Source: Byssochlamys sp. IMV 00236 (lineage: Eukaryota; Ascomycota; Eurotiomycetes; Eurotiales; Thermoascaceae). Taken from it: a stretch of DNA of 35,052 nt. The DNA lies in the NCBI GenBank assembly GCA_001931875.2, contig MSJH02000002.1, positions 1-35,052 of the forward strand, read 5' to 3'. A program made the position numbers and the translations under genes. This document shows positions 9,783-20,400 of this stretch, in pieces (the first letter of the stretch is position 1; every line of letters starts with the position of its first letter). The notes under the pieces were generated by a model, which saw nothing but the letters and a program-made list of their open reading frames with translations, was not told the DNA's origin and ran no database searches.

Positions 9783-10274
9783 ATATTTTTTGGATATGGC
9801 TCTCTCTGTCTCTGCTTGCCTGATTCTCCTTCTCTCTCTTACTTCCTGGGTGTCTGTTTGCCTGTTTGTTCGGCTGTCTGCTTGCCTGGCTGCCTCTTTG
9901 GCTGTCTCTCTGTCTCCCTTTCTCTCTCTGCCTGTCTCTCTGCCTCTGTCTTTGCCTGCCCGGCTGTCTCTTTGCCTACTTGTTGTCTCTCTCTTTGCTT
10001 GCCCGACTGTCTGTCTCTGTCTCTGTCTCTGTCTCTGTCTCTGTCTCTGTCTCTGTCTCTGTCTTTGCCTGCCCGGCTATCTCTTTGTCTGTCTGACTGC
10101 CTCTCTCTCTTTTTGCCTGTCTGACTGTCTCTCTCTCTTTCGCTCTCTTTCGCTCTCTCTTCGTATATGGCGATAAATAAAAGGAAAGGTAACACTGCAT
10201 AAAAAAGTCAAGGTTATTACAGGTTTGCATATAAAAAAAGTAAAGGTAAATGCTGTAATTGAATTAATAACGGA
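9470..10274 (+). repeat. Repeat copy A-left: 3' ORF part, CT tract and tail
   Basis: The 3' third of the 238-aa ORF, a CT tract (about 9788-10165), then a tail (GGCGATAAATAAAAGG, later GAATTAATAACGGA). Its core repeats directly at 10806-11160. From about 9682 to the end it recurs inverted at 23981-24403. The 32 bp at 9682-9713 are identical to 11063-11094 and, inverted, to 24372-24403. Confidence 0.85.
9788..10165 (+). repeat. Long CT/CTGTCT low-complexity tract
   Basis: About 370 bp of almost pure pyrimidine on the plus strand. It includes a perfect CTGTCT hexamer run near 10009-10062 and longer imperfect units built on CTGTCTGCCTG. ORFs read through it (Ser/Leu/Cys-rich one way, Arg-Asp or Thr-Glu repeats the other) are artefacts. 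The inverted copy at about 24090-24280 is roughly half as long, so the tract has expanded here or contracted there. Confidence 0.9.
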
Positions 10275-10381
10275 CTTAAGGCAACTGTGTTTATAATGCG
10301 CTAATGATAATGGTTTCTTACTTGATTGTTTCCCCTTTGATTATACTATTTTAAACTATTTGAAAAACACACGTCTAACTT

Positions 10382-11160
10382 AATAAACACTTGTTACAGT
10401 GAGAACAACCCATTCTGCCCCTTTTGCCCCTTTTTCTCTTATTTACCAATATAAACGATTGTATTTTCAGATCATCGTGTTTCTATGTTTATACCAAAGA
10501 AGATTATACACCATTTGACGAAATAGAATCAATATTTATTTCGTACACAAGCCAAATTCATCTTAAATATTGGCGTGACGCCTCGTAATAAGCCCACAAC
10601 ACCGATTCATAACATCTGTAGTCTGTAGTAGTTGATGACAATTCACAAGATGTAATTGGCTGACAACATTTGTTCTTGTATTTAAAGATAAATTTCTTTT
10701 TTGCCATGAATTTCTTTCTTTTGTTTGCTCATCAAATGTCTTTTTCCATCTTGTGGTATTCTTATATTTGCAAAGTAAAAATATATGTTCATTAACAATA
10801 TTATATCGGCAAACGTCCCGTGAATGGCCTTTTGGTCTTTTCTTCTCCAAGTGCCGGGAAGATCCTGATGTTACGTTTTCTGCTGATGTGCTCGTGCCTT
10901 TGTGTCCCCCCATCTACTCATTTGGTCCCTTCTGTGGCCATCAAAAGTCAAGCTGGTGGCCACTAATCTATCCCTTCTTATGTGCCTAGTGCCACAGAGA
11001 TACGCTCCTCATGTCTTCCTGTTCCTTCTTCTGGCGGGGTAGTCCATTGCCCCAGAAGCGAGGACATGAAGAAGACGTAGATGATAGAAACATGAATCAC
11101 TCTTCCTCTGGGCCAATCAAGAAACTCAAGGCCCGAAGTGGTCATGCTCCCATTGACAAG
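10382..11160 (+). repeat. Repeat copy A-right
   Basis: From AATAAACACTTGTTACAG through about 11094 it is nearly identical, inverted, to 24372-25084. Part of it (10806-11160) is also a diverged direct repeat of 9478-9780, with frame-breaking changes relative to the 238-aa ORF. The ORFs at 10563-10913 (-) and 10753-10989 (+) recur at the second copy only because the DNA is duplicated; they overlap on opposite strands and lack any recognisable domain. Confidence 0.85.
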
Positions 11161-11633
11161 CAATCTTCCGCTTGTAAAACACGCAAATTTTGGTACTTTT
11201 TCGTCCTGTAATGTTTGTCTATTCCTCTGATTCAAGTCTCTATGTTCCTTTACTCCTCTGTCATTATCAAGAAAATGAGTTGTAAAGCAATTGGACCACC
11301 GGCAAATATGTGTAAATTAAGGGTAATAACATGAATCAATCTGACACATAATGCTACATTTAGAGAGCTTGTTGCTCCTTCTAATGAATAATAACAAGAC
11401 TGGTTTGACTATGAAGGGTATCCGTGGTGGATATGTTGCCTTCTTTTCAGCGCTGATACATGGCTTAGCGCTATTCATAACAATAAAGGATCTATTTTTA
11501 ACATGTGTTGTAAACTGTATAGCTTAAGGTTTATGATATAGAGTTTTCTAAGTCGTCATATTTGGTATAGAGACTAATGTTTTGTCCACTCAAAAATAAG
11601 CAATTTACTCCAAACTATTTTTTCCTGCATATA
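11161..11633. other. No gene recognised
   Basis: AT-rich spacer between the repeat copy and the Tc1 relic. No terminal inverted repeat of the Tc1 element could be identified by eye. Confidence 0.5.
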
Positions 11634-12205
11634 ATGATCAAAGCTCGCGAAATTAGCATCAAAATGATTGGCATGAAGCGCACAATTGTACAAGTTACTA
11701 CCGATAGAGTGGCTTCCACTAGCACGAGTTTGACAGGAAAGAGCACAGGCAGGCTCATTACCTTTGACGAATACACCTAACGACATTGGGAACGGGTAAT
11801 CAGAAGAGATCCGTTCCCAAACAATTGGTACTCTTAGAGGTGAACTCTGTCTAATGGACAAAGATGCTTTTCGCTCAACTGTGAAGAAGTGGATAAAACA
11901 GTTGGACTTTAAGTACCATTTTGCAGCAAGCAAACCCAAGCTGACTGAGAAGCCTTGACTGGGCCCAAAAGTCATGTTCACTGGGCTGATGTTCAATGGA
12001 GACAGGTGTTCTAGTCCGACGAATCAAGATTCCGAGTGCTTGGCAATGATGGTAAGCCAAACATCTTGAGGAAGCAAGATGAACGTTACGAGATCTGTCA
12101 TTTTTTGAGGACTGTTAAGTTTGGTAATGATTTGGTCTTGTTTTTGGGCTGAGGGATACGGCCTTTTAGTTTTTATTGATGGCAATATGGAAAATTAAAT
12201 TGAGC
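11634..12205 (+). pseudogene. Dead Tc1/mariner (IS630-type) transposase
   Basis: DDE transposase broken by at least five stops and frame changes. Recoverable pieces in order: an N-terminal helix-turn-helix region (AREISIKMIGMKRTIV), RHWERVIRRDPF, a second helix-turn-helix (TIGTLRGELCLMDKDAFRST), FAASKPKLTEK, then GPKSHVHWADVQWRQVF. A stop follows, then SDESRFRVLGNDGK, which carries the first catalytic Asp, then RKQDERYEICH and VKFGNDLVLF. The second Asp and the last catalytic residue were not found. The order and spacing fit Tc1-like transposases. Confidence 0.8.
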
Positions 12206-15200
12206 GAGAATACAAGAAACTGAAAAGGGCAAATAAGAGTTGTTTCCCCTCCTTTAAAGTAAAACCAATTACAGGAATAGCAATAAAGAAGGTTAAAGAA
12301 GATGTATTTGTTAATTCACCTATATTAACGATTTTAAATAAGAAAGTCATAAGCTTCATTTCAATCAAATAAAGCACTTGTAAGCGAGTAAATTCAGAAC
12401 TCGGCACAATGAATGAAATATGGGGAAAGGAAAGGATTACAGAGTTGATGGTTCGCCTTTTTCTGAACTTATACAAAGGATGACTATTGAAATAAAATGT
12501 GACAAAGAATATGTCAATGTGCTTTAGTGTGAGAAGAAATTCACCGCCTTGGAGCACTGTACTTGTGAATTTTCCAAAAATAGAAAATTAAATTTCAACA
12601 TTTGATGTATTCCCTTTCATCCGATTGACTTTTTTTCATTGACAATTAAAATACCTTTGAATAAACAAAAAAAGGGGGAATTTTCTATACAAAAGAATAA
12701 AGAAAGCATGTACTAAACTAGACATAACTTATGCTCATGATATATCTATTTTCAAAAAGACTTTTAGTTTGGCGGACCTTCATCTGCTTTTCTCCCCCTC
12801 TTTAACCCGATGACGGATAGATTAGGAGGCTAACCTCGTTGCTCTCTTTTATGCTTTCATGTTCCGATGGCCCTCTATAATCATATATTGCCCTCAAGTA
12901 TCTATCTTAACCATAGATAAAATAATATAAACAAGCCTCTGGCAGCATTGCATTCAAATTGGTCGAGAGCTTATCAACTATAAATAAAGGTACCCATAGA
13001 ATGCTGCTAAGGACATCAAGTTGATTACACATGAAATCAAAAAGTTTGTACAAAACAACGCGCGCTTCATTCCATTTGGATCCCAGTTGTACAAATGTGT
13101 GATCAAGGTACACCTTTTCCAGAAAGTAATGAGTTTTATAATACAGCTTGTACACAGAATTGTCAGCTCATCAAGTGTACGGTGCTCATTGCTACACCCA
13201 TTGAAATAGAACAACACACGCTTTTCAATTAAAAAAAAGTGGCGAGATTATATGGGTTTGTCTCAATTAAGAATAGGTGCGAGTTAAGCGTACATGAAAA
13301 ACTCACTTCCTACATCAATATATGTCAATCTAAAAGCAGGCTTTCATAGACACGTAACTAAGAATTCTATTGTCAAAAGAAGTCTAATATGATACAATTG
13401 CTTTTAATAATGAGTCGCGATCAACAAAGAAAGCCAATTACAACTTGCCAAGACCAGTTTCCTTTGTTGGAATTTACTTGTTTAGTGTCACGTCCAGATT
13501 CTCCTTTCTTTTTTTTTCTCGTCTTCATCTATGGTTGGCATTTAGAAATTCTTCAACAATCTTTAAATGAACCAAAGCTTCATGTAAACAGCATGTCACA
13601 GTAAATATGCTTTATAAGGAAAGAAAAGAGTTATCGTCAAAGTGTGTTCACTTTAGATTTCTTCCTTTTTCTACTCTCACTGCAATGTCAACTTGATAGC
13701 AGGAAAAAAAAAAAAAGCATCCAGTGCCTATACGCCCGTCAAATTTTCTGAAATTCGCATACGGCGTCATAAGTTTTTGTAATTGGTATATCACATCGAC
13801 TTAAAATAACGCTGATTTGACAAACTTCTAAGAATGAGTTCTATAGTCTAAAGTTTAGACCAATCTGACCTTAGATTCTTTGGCGAGAGAACTCGACAAC
13901 ATAAAGACTGAAGATAAAGATGAATATACATTTATTACCAACTGTTACTATTTAAAATTAAGAACAAGCTTCGTCCACATGAACGAATGATATTCTACGT
14001 ATTGATATTAGCTTGTTCATTTTAAAAATGGTCATATTAAAATTACATTATTTTTGACCAAGAATAAGGGCCAACACTCAATTATCTTTCTTTGCTATCA
14101 TGTGATGAAGTGAAGGCGGTAAATGAAGAGACGTAATTTACTGTGTGGAAGAAGGTCTTTGGGCGACCAAAAAATGACGTTCACGATTGTAGGTTTGTAA
14201 GCCGGAGGACAATTAAGTGGCATAACAATTTTAAACCATCAAACTGGAAACCAGGCACCACAGACTATTCAAGAAAACTTGACATTCACCTGCTGAATTG
14301 TATTTTTAGTATGCTTGACACTCATCAGGTCTAATCCTTGATTGAAACAATCTAGTATAAACATAACGGTTCCGTCGTTATTCGACTTTGAAATTAAAGT
14401 TTAAGAGTGTGTCAAAAGATAATTCGAATGTGTGTAAGTTTAAAAGTATATCCCCTTTCTACTCAAACAACTTAACTAACTCGTTCATTTTTCGTCTTTA
14501 TGAATGTAGCTCATCCTCCTTTATATAATTCTTCCCCTTGACAGTCTCTTTTTAATATGTTTCCATTTGAAGCATGAAGATGTACGCTTTTAATACCCGC
14601 TGCTTCGATAAAGTCCGCCACATGAACCTTTTTTTTTTTTTTCATGCGTCAAAATTATCTTTAAGGGAGAGAGACAGAGAAACAGAGAGAATTGAATTTA
14701 GAGTTAAACTGGCCGTGTTTATTCTTACCCCCTTTTTTTTGGGGTAATAATGAAACTTCCCCCTTACATTTTTTTATATATATTCTTTATACCATTTTCT
14801 CTCTTACTACAATCAAGTTGACAGCCTAAACACACACACACACTTTAGAAAAACAACCTCAAACTATGAGAGAAAACGTCATCATCTGACTTTAAAGTAA
14901 AACAACTTGTAAGCTGCAAAGAGAGAAAGAGAGGGAAAAAATATGTGCATAAATAAAAAAAAAGTCGCTTACACAGGAGCATAAAGTGTTTCAAGTGTGT
15001 ATATTTTTTATATGATATCATTTTAACCAATCACATTACACATCTAAATTTAACGTCCGATTTTTTTTTTCTCTTTTTCTCTCTCTGTCTGTCTTTGTCT
15101 CTCTTTCACTGTCTTAATAATTCTTCCCCCTTTTTTTTCTTTCTCTTTTCTTCTTCTTCTTTATTCTTTTTAAAAAAAGAAGAAACATATATACACCCCC

Positions 15201-15233
15201 ATTTTGATACCCAAAGTACAAATACCCTAAAGG
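12206..15233. other. Gene-poor spacer, nothing convincing
   Basis: About 3 kb of AT-rich DNA between the Tc1 relic and the GAR-domain gene. ORFs here are below about 120 codons, overlap on both strands and have no family-like motifs. Homopolymer and CT/GA tracts become frequent after about 14630 (T-runs, a GAGA stretch near 14665-14690, CA repeat near 14830, C/T tracts 15060-15170). This is typical of a fungal promoter region for the downstream gene. Confidence 0.5.
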
Positions 15234-15239
15234 TATAAA
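15234..15239 (+). promoter_or_regulatory. TATA box candidate of the GAR-domain gene
   Basis: TATAAA 42 nt upstream of the main ATG at 15281 (39 nt from box end to the uORF ATG), preceded by CT-rich DNA. Spacing would give a very short 5' UTR. Sequence match only. Confidence 0.4.
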
Positions 15240-15272
15240 AGAGACAAAAACAAATAAACAAATATTAAGGGT

Positions 15273-15284
15273 ATGATTAGATGA
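15273..15284 (+). promoter_or_regulatory. Three-codon upstream ORF overlapping the main start
   Basis: ATG ATT AGA TGA: its stop overlaps the main ATG (15281-15283) as ATGA. If the leader is transcribed, ribosomes starting here would terminate right on the main start codon, favouring reinitiation or leaky scanning. Confidence 0.5.
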
Positions 15285-17176
15285 CACCTGAAGAAGACCA
15301 GTTTTATTTAAAGTTAAATCAAGTCAGTGTACCTAGTGAAGAGGAAATAAAAAGAATATTTGAAATAAACGACCAAGAAGAACAAAAGAATAGATATGAA
15401 AAGGCCCTCGAGAAGATTCTAGAAGTGATTCAAATTGGACATGTGTTGGCATTTGAAGTAGAAGAGAATGTAAAATTAGAAAATGATTCTGTAAAGAGTA
15501 TTGAACCTGTAGAAGCCAAACTGGAAGAAATTTCCAATGTGATTGAACTATTGATCGAATTAAACGAGATCATTCCAGGTTATCGACTCGAGTGTGTCAA
15601 GATACAATCAGAACACTCTGGCCTTCAACACTTTATAAAATCCATCAAGGAGCTCCAGCTTGACCTCAGTTCGAAATTTGAATTGCAGCAGCGGATGGAA
15701 TCGATCCTCTTGAGCATCGACCAACTCTCGCTTCTCATCTTTCAGTTTCAAGAACAAAGACAAAAGGGCTATACCCTCGAGACCCTGTTGATCGAAATTG
15801 ATAATCAAGTCGGTCCTCTCTTTAGTCAAGTCGAACAAGTGTATCACCAGACCTATACGGACGAGAACTTGGTCAGAAAGAACGCCATGATTCAAGAGAA
15901 ATGGGAAAACTTGCGCCTGGAAATCGATGATCTCAAGATGGAGCTCAAGGAAGACCGTTGGTTGGCCGTGTTCAAGCAGGTGGCTGATCAGGTGGAAGAT
16001 ATGATGAATGGCCTAGAAAAGACGGTGGCTCAATGCTACCATTTTATCACTCGAACCCCTCAATCGACCTGTTCGACATCGTCTAATGACAGTAACTCGT
16101 CTTCGAGTACGGACAAGCTGCGTTCACTCGAGAAAAACTTTGAAGCCAAGTTCAAATACTACACACCTTCGATCGATAAGATGCTGACTATGCTCGGAAA
16201 TGGTATCGCAGCCAGAGTCTCCAAGGACTCGGTCACGATTAAGCGACATGAGGCCATGATCCACCGCTGGGATCAGCTCAAGATGACGATGGACCAACTA
16301 CGAAAACGAGACCTCTTTTGGGATCGTCCGATGAGTCCGGCAAGGTCGTGCTCAAGACTGAGTGCAGAATCCAGTTCGTTCAAGAGCCCTGAACCTGATT
16401 TCTATATTCGATCCAGGAGTCCTCTGTTCACACCCGAGCGAAGTGGAACACCGAAACTGATGGAACGAAGTGGCACGCCTAGCAAGTTTGAAAGAGGTGG
16501 TACGCCGAGCAAGTTGGAAAGAGTTGGTACACCGAACAAGTTTGAAAGAAGAGATAAATGGCTTGTTGATAGAACGACCAAGGTCGAGAGAAGTGCGACA
16601 CCTATCGAAAGAAGTGCGACACCAAATAAATATAATTATGAAACAACAACAGTTAAAAGAAGTGCGACACCTAATCAAAGTGCTACATTAAGTAGTCGTT
16701 ATCGTGAAGATAATAGATCACCGCCCAGACCACAGAGTATGATGACGATGCGACGAGCGGTGACACCTAGTCTGATACCTAGACCTAAAACCCCACATGA
16801 GATACCAAGACCAAAATCAGTGATGACAAGAAAAGTAGTAGTAGAAGATTCAAGATCGAATAAAAAGATATTAACTGAATCCAATAGAAGCAAATCATAC
16901 TATAAACCAGACCCCAAAGATGAATTAGATGTACAGATATCTACCATTATCAATTCTAGTCCAGTCACTATACACTGTCAAAAATCACCACAAGGACAAG
17001 GAAAATATTACTTTGGCAATGAACTCTTACCTTCTCTTGGTGGAGGCAAAAAAGTCTACACTTGTAAATTGATGGCATATAGAAATAAGAAGAATAAAGT
17101 GTTGATTAGAGTTGGCGGTGGTTGGCAAGATTTAGAAATCTTTTTATTGGAACACATGAACTTGATGGGTAACTAA
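15281..17176 (+). CDS. GAR (Gas2-related) domain cytoskeletal protein, possibly Kar9-like
   Basis: Single-exon 631-aa protein. The first ~250 residues are rich in Glu/Leu/Gln and helical, like a spectrin- or Kar9-type coiled region; KEDRWLAVFKQVADQVEDMM resembles the Trp-containing helix of Kar9-family proteins. A Ser-rich linker follows (~265-285). Residues ~345-510 are basic and disordered, with about ten (S/G)(A/G)TP repeats and an EB1-type SxIP motif (SLIP, 497-500, in TPSLIPRPKTP). Residues ~547-627 form a GAR domain, a microtubule-binding module, ending with VLIRVGGGWQDLEIFLLEH. The likely role is linking microtubule plus ends to actin or the cell cortex. TP sites suggest control by proline-directed kinases (inference). 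GAR call is firm; Kar9 relationship moderate. Confidence 0.8.
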   Translation: MTPEEDQFYLKLNQVSVPSEEEIKRIFEINDQEEQKNRYEKALEKILEVIQIGHVLAFEVEENVKLENDSVKSIEPVEAKLEEISNVIELLIELNEIIPGYRLECVKIQSEHSGLQHFIKSIKELQLDLSSKFELQQRMESILLSIDQLSLLIFQFQEQRQKGYTLETLLIEIDNQVGPLFSQVEQVYHQTYTDENLVRKNAMIQEKWENLRLEIDDLKMELKEDRWLAVFKQVADQVEDMMNGLEKTVAQCYHFITRTPQSTCSTSSNDSNSSSSTDKLRSLEKNFEAKFKYYTPSIDKMLTMLGNGIAARVSKDSVTIKRHEAMIHRWDQLKMTMDQLRKRDLFWDRPMSPARSCSRLSAESSSFKSPEPDFYIRSRSPLFTPERSGTPKLMERSGTPSKFERGGTPSKLERVGTPNKFERRDKWLVDRTTKVERSATPIERSATPNKYNYETTTVKRSATPNQSATLSSRYREDNRSPPRPQSMMTMRRAVTPSLIPRPKTPHEIPRPKSVMTRKVVVEDSRSNKKILTESNRSKSYYKPDPKDELDVQISTIINSSPVTIHCQKSPQGQGKYYFGNELLPSLGGGKKVYTCKLMAYRNKKNKVLIRVGGGWQDLEIFLLEHMNLMGN

Positions 17177-17403
17177 AGTTCAAACAGATTTACTGATTAC
17201 TATCAATTCGGTATTTCAATTCAGTGGTTGTAGTACACATATGATGACACATGAAACGAGGCATGAATTATTCCGGGAAACACCAGCTTTTTTTTTTTTT
17301 TTTTCTCAGGCAAAAATATAAATAATAAAAAGGTTGACTTTCTCTCTCTCTTTCTTTCTTCTTTCGTTCTTTTTCCCTTTTTTTTTTTATTATTATTAAA
17401 CAA
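17177..17403 (+). promoter_or_regulatory. Short intergenic and CT-rich leader of pyruvate carboxylase
   Basis: 227 bp separates the GAR-gene stop from the pyruvate carboxylase ATG. It holds an 18-base T run (around 17288-17306) and CT-rich blocks at 17338-17390, which are common just upstream of starts of well-expressed fungal genes. The 3' signals of the upstream gene must also lie here. Confidence 0.4.
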
Positions 17404-20400
17404 ATGCCAAGTGCTCCTGCTCGTGAACATTCAGTCGATACCATTCGCAGAAATAGTGAAGTGATGGGTAACCTGCGAAAGCTGTTGGTGGCTAATCGTG
17501 GTGTAAGTGACAAGACGCGCGCGTATACATTGATGTTATCTTACTAAAATGTCCCCCCTCCTTAGGAAATTGCCATCCGTGTCTTTCGTACTGCCCATGA
17601 ACTCTCAATGAAGACAGTGGCTATCTTCTCTCATGAAGATAGATTATCAATGCACAGATACAAAGTAAAGAAAAAAAACATAAAAAAAAGGAAAAAGAAA
17701 CTAATACGCTCTGTTTAGGCTGATGAGTCATACCAACTTGGCCGTGTGGGTCAATACACACCAGTAGCTGCCTACCTGGCGCAAGACGAGATTGTAAAGA
17801 TTGCCAAAGAACGTGGAGTCAGTATGATTCATCCTGGTTATGGTTTTCTGTCTGAAAATGCTGAGTTTGCCAGAAAAGTTGAAGCGGCGGGAATCACTTT
17901 CATTGGTCCTTCACCTGATGTCATTGAAAGTTTAGGCGATAAAACAAAAGCCAGAACGATTGGTAAGTGGGGGAGATAAGAAACATAGGCTGGGATCTAA
18001 TTTATATAGCCATGAACTGTGGGGTTCCCGTTGTACCTGGTACACCTGGTCCAGTGAGTGAATACAGCCAAGCACAAGCCTTCATCAAGGAACACGGGTT
18101 CCCGATCATCATCAAGGCTGCCATGGGTGGTGGTGGACGTGGTATGCGTGTGGTACGTGATGAAGCTAGTCTGGAAGATGCCTTTAGCCGTGCGAAATCT
18201 GAAGCGTTGGCTGCCTTTGGTGACGGCACTGTGTTCATCGAGCGATTCCTTGATAAGCCAAGACACATTGAAGTCCAATTATTGGCTGATCGTGCTGGTA
18301 ACGTCGTCCACTTGTTTGAACGAGACTGCTCTGTCCAACGACGACACCAAAAGGTGGTCGAGATTGCACCTGCCAAGAACCTCGATAACAAGGTGCGTGA
18401 AGCAATCCTCAACGATGCAATCAAGATTGCCAAGGCTGTCAAGTACAAGAATGCGGGTACAGCTGAATTCCTTGTCGACAACCAAAACAGATACTACTTT
18501 ATCGAAATCAACCCTCGTATCCAAGTCGAACACACGATTACCGAAGAGATCACAGGTATCGATATCGTCGCAGCTCAGATCCAGATCGCTGCTGGTGCTC
18601 TCTTGCCTCAACTCGGCCTCACTCAACAACGTATTCGCCAACGTGGGTTCGCGATCCAGTGCCGTGTGACGACAGAAGACCCCGAGAAGAACTTCCAACC
18701 GGACACAGGCAAGATCGAAGTCTACCGTTCCTCTGGTGGTAACGGTGTCCGTCTGGACGGTGGTGCCGGGTACGCAGGTGCTATCATCACCCCACATTAT
18801 GATTCGTTATTGGTCAAGGTCTCCTGCTCGGGATCTACTTATGAAGTGGCACGTCGCAAGATTGTGAGAGCCCTTGTTGAATTCAGAATTCGTGGTGTCA
18901 AGACCAATATCCCCTTCTTGCAACGTTTGCTCACTCATGATACATTTATCAACGGTAACTGCTGGACCACCTTCATTGATGATACTCCCGACCTTTTCCG
19001 TCTCGTTCAGTTCCAGAACCGTGCTCAGCGTCTCCTCGGTTACCTCGGTGATATCGTCGTCAATGGGTCTCAGATCAAGGGGCAGATCGGCGAACCTTCG
19101 TTCAAACAGGAAATCGAAGTGCCTGTGTTGCGTGAGAGTGGAAGTGATAAGACGGTCGATGTGTCCGCTCCTGCGACAGAAGGTTGGAGAAAGATCATTG
19201 TGGAACAAGGCCCTGAAGCCTTCGCCAAGGCTGTCCGTGCTTATCCTGGTGTGCTCATTACGGATACAACCTGGAGAGATGCTCATCAAAGTTTATTGGC
19301 AACCCGTGTAAGAACGATCGGTAAGTAAAAAAGAACAATGAAAGACACATGAAATTCATTTTCTACAGATCTCTTAAGAATCGCTCCTGCTACCTCTCAC
19401 GCTTTGGCCAACGCCTTCTCACTCGAATGCTGGGGTGGTGCAACCTTTGATGTGGCCATGCGTTTCCTTCATGAAGATCCTTGGGACAGATTAGCTGCTC
19501 TTCGTAAGTTGGTGCCCAACATTCCTTTCCAGATGCTCTTGCGTGGTGCCAATGCAGTCGGATACACCTCTTACCCAGACAATGTCGTTTACGAATTCTG
19601 TGACAAGGCAGTCAAGTGTGGTATGGACGTCTTCCGTATCTTTGATTCATTGAACTATGTCGAAAACATGAGATTGGGTATCGATGCTGTCAAGAAGGCA
19701 GGTGGTGTTGTGGAAGCCACCATCTGTTATACTGGTGATGTATCCAATCCCAACCGTAAAAAGTATGATCTCAAGTACTATCTCGATTTGACCGAAACAC
19801 TTGTGAAGGAAGGTATTCATATCTTGGGTATCAAGGACATGGCTGGTCTGTTGAAGCCTGAAGCTGCCAAGCTGTTGATCTCTAGCATTCGTGCCAAATT
19901 CCCTGACTTACCTATCCATGTCCACACACATGATACAGCCGGTACAGGTGTCGCAAGTATGATGGCTGCTGCTGCTGCAGGCGCTGATATTGTCGATGTT
20001 GCTATTGACGCCATGTCAGGCACCACCTCACAGCCTGCCATGGGTGCACTCGTCGCCGGTTTGGAACAAACTCATTTGGGCACAGGTATTCGCATGGAGG
20101 ACGTACATGCCATCAACTCATATTGGGAACAATGCCGTCTGTTGTACTCTTGCTTTGAAGCCAACGTGCGTTCTGCCGACTCTGGTGTCTATGATCATGA
20201 AATGCCTGGTGGTCAATACACCAACTTGATGTTCCAAGCTGCTCAACTCGGTTTGGGCACTCAATGGAAACAGATCAAGAAGGCCTACACAGAGGCTAAT
20301 GCACTCTGTGGTGATCTCGTCAAGGTGACTCCTTCTTCCAAGGTCGTTGGTGATCTCGCTCAGTTCATGGTATCCAACAACTTGACTGCCAAGGAAGTTG

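Noticed and set aside
9700..10230. Several long ORFs with Cys/Leu/Ser-rich or Arg-Asp / Thr-Glu repeat proteins
   Set aside because: All are readings of one CT low-complexity tract in different frames; none has domain or start support.
10563..10989. 116-aa and 78-aa ORFs conserved exactly at 24477-24903
   Set aside because: Identity comes from the DNA duplication itself; the two ORFs overlap on opposite strands and the region is a frame-broken copy of the 238-aa ORF.
12195..13217. Minus-strand ORFs of 79-120 codons between the Tc1 relic and the GAR gene
   Set aside because: Cys/Phe/Ile-rich random-looking composition, overlapping frames, no promoter or family pattern.
17221..17513. Lys-rich minus-strand ORFs before pyruvate carboxylase
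   Set aside because: They are reverse readings of the T- and CT-rich promoter tracts and of the first pyc exon.
18279..19311. Long alternative-frame ORFs (145-203 codons) inside pyruvate carboxylase
   Set aside because: Shadows of a strongly coding region with biased codon use; no independent motif.
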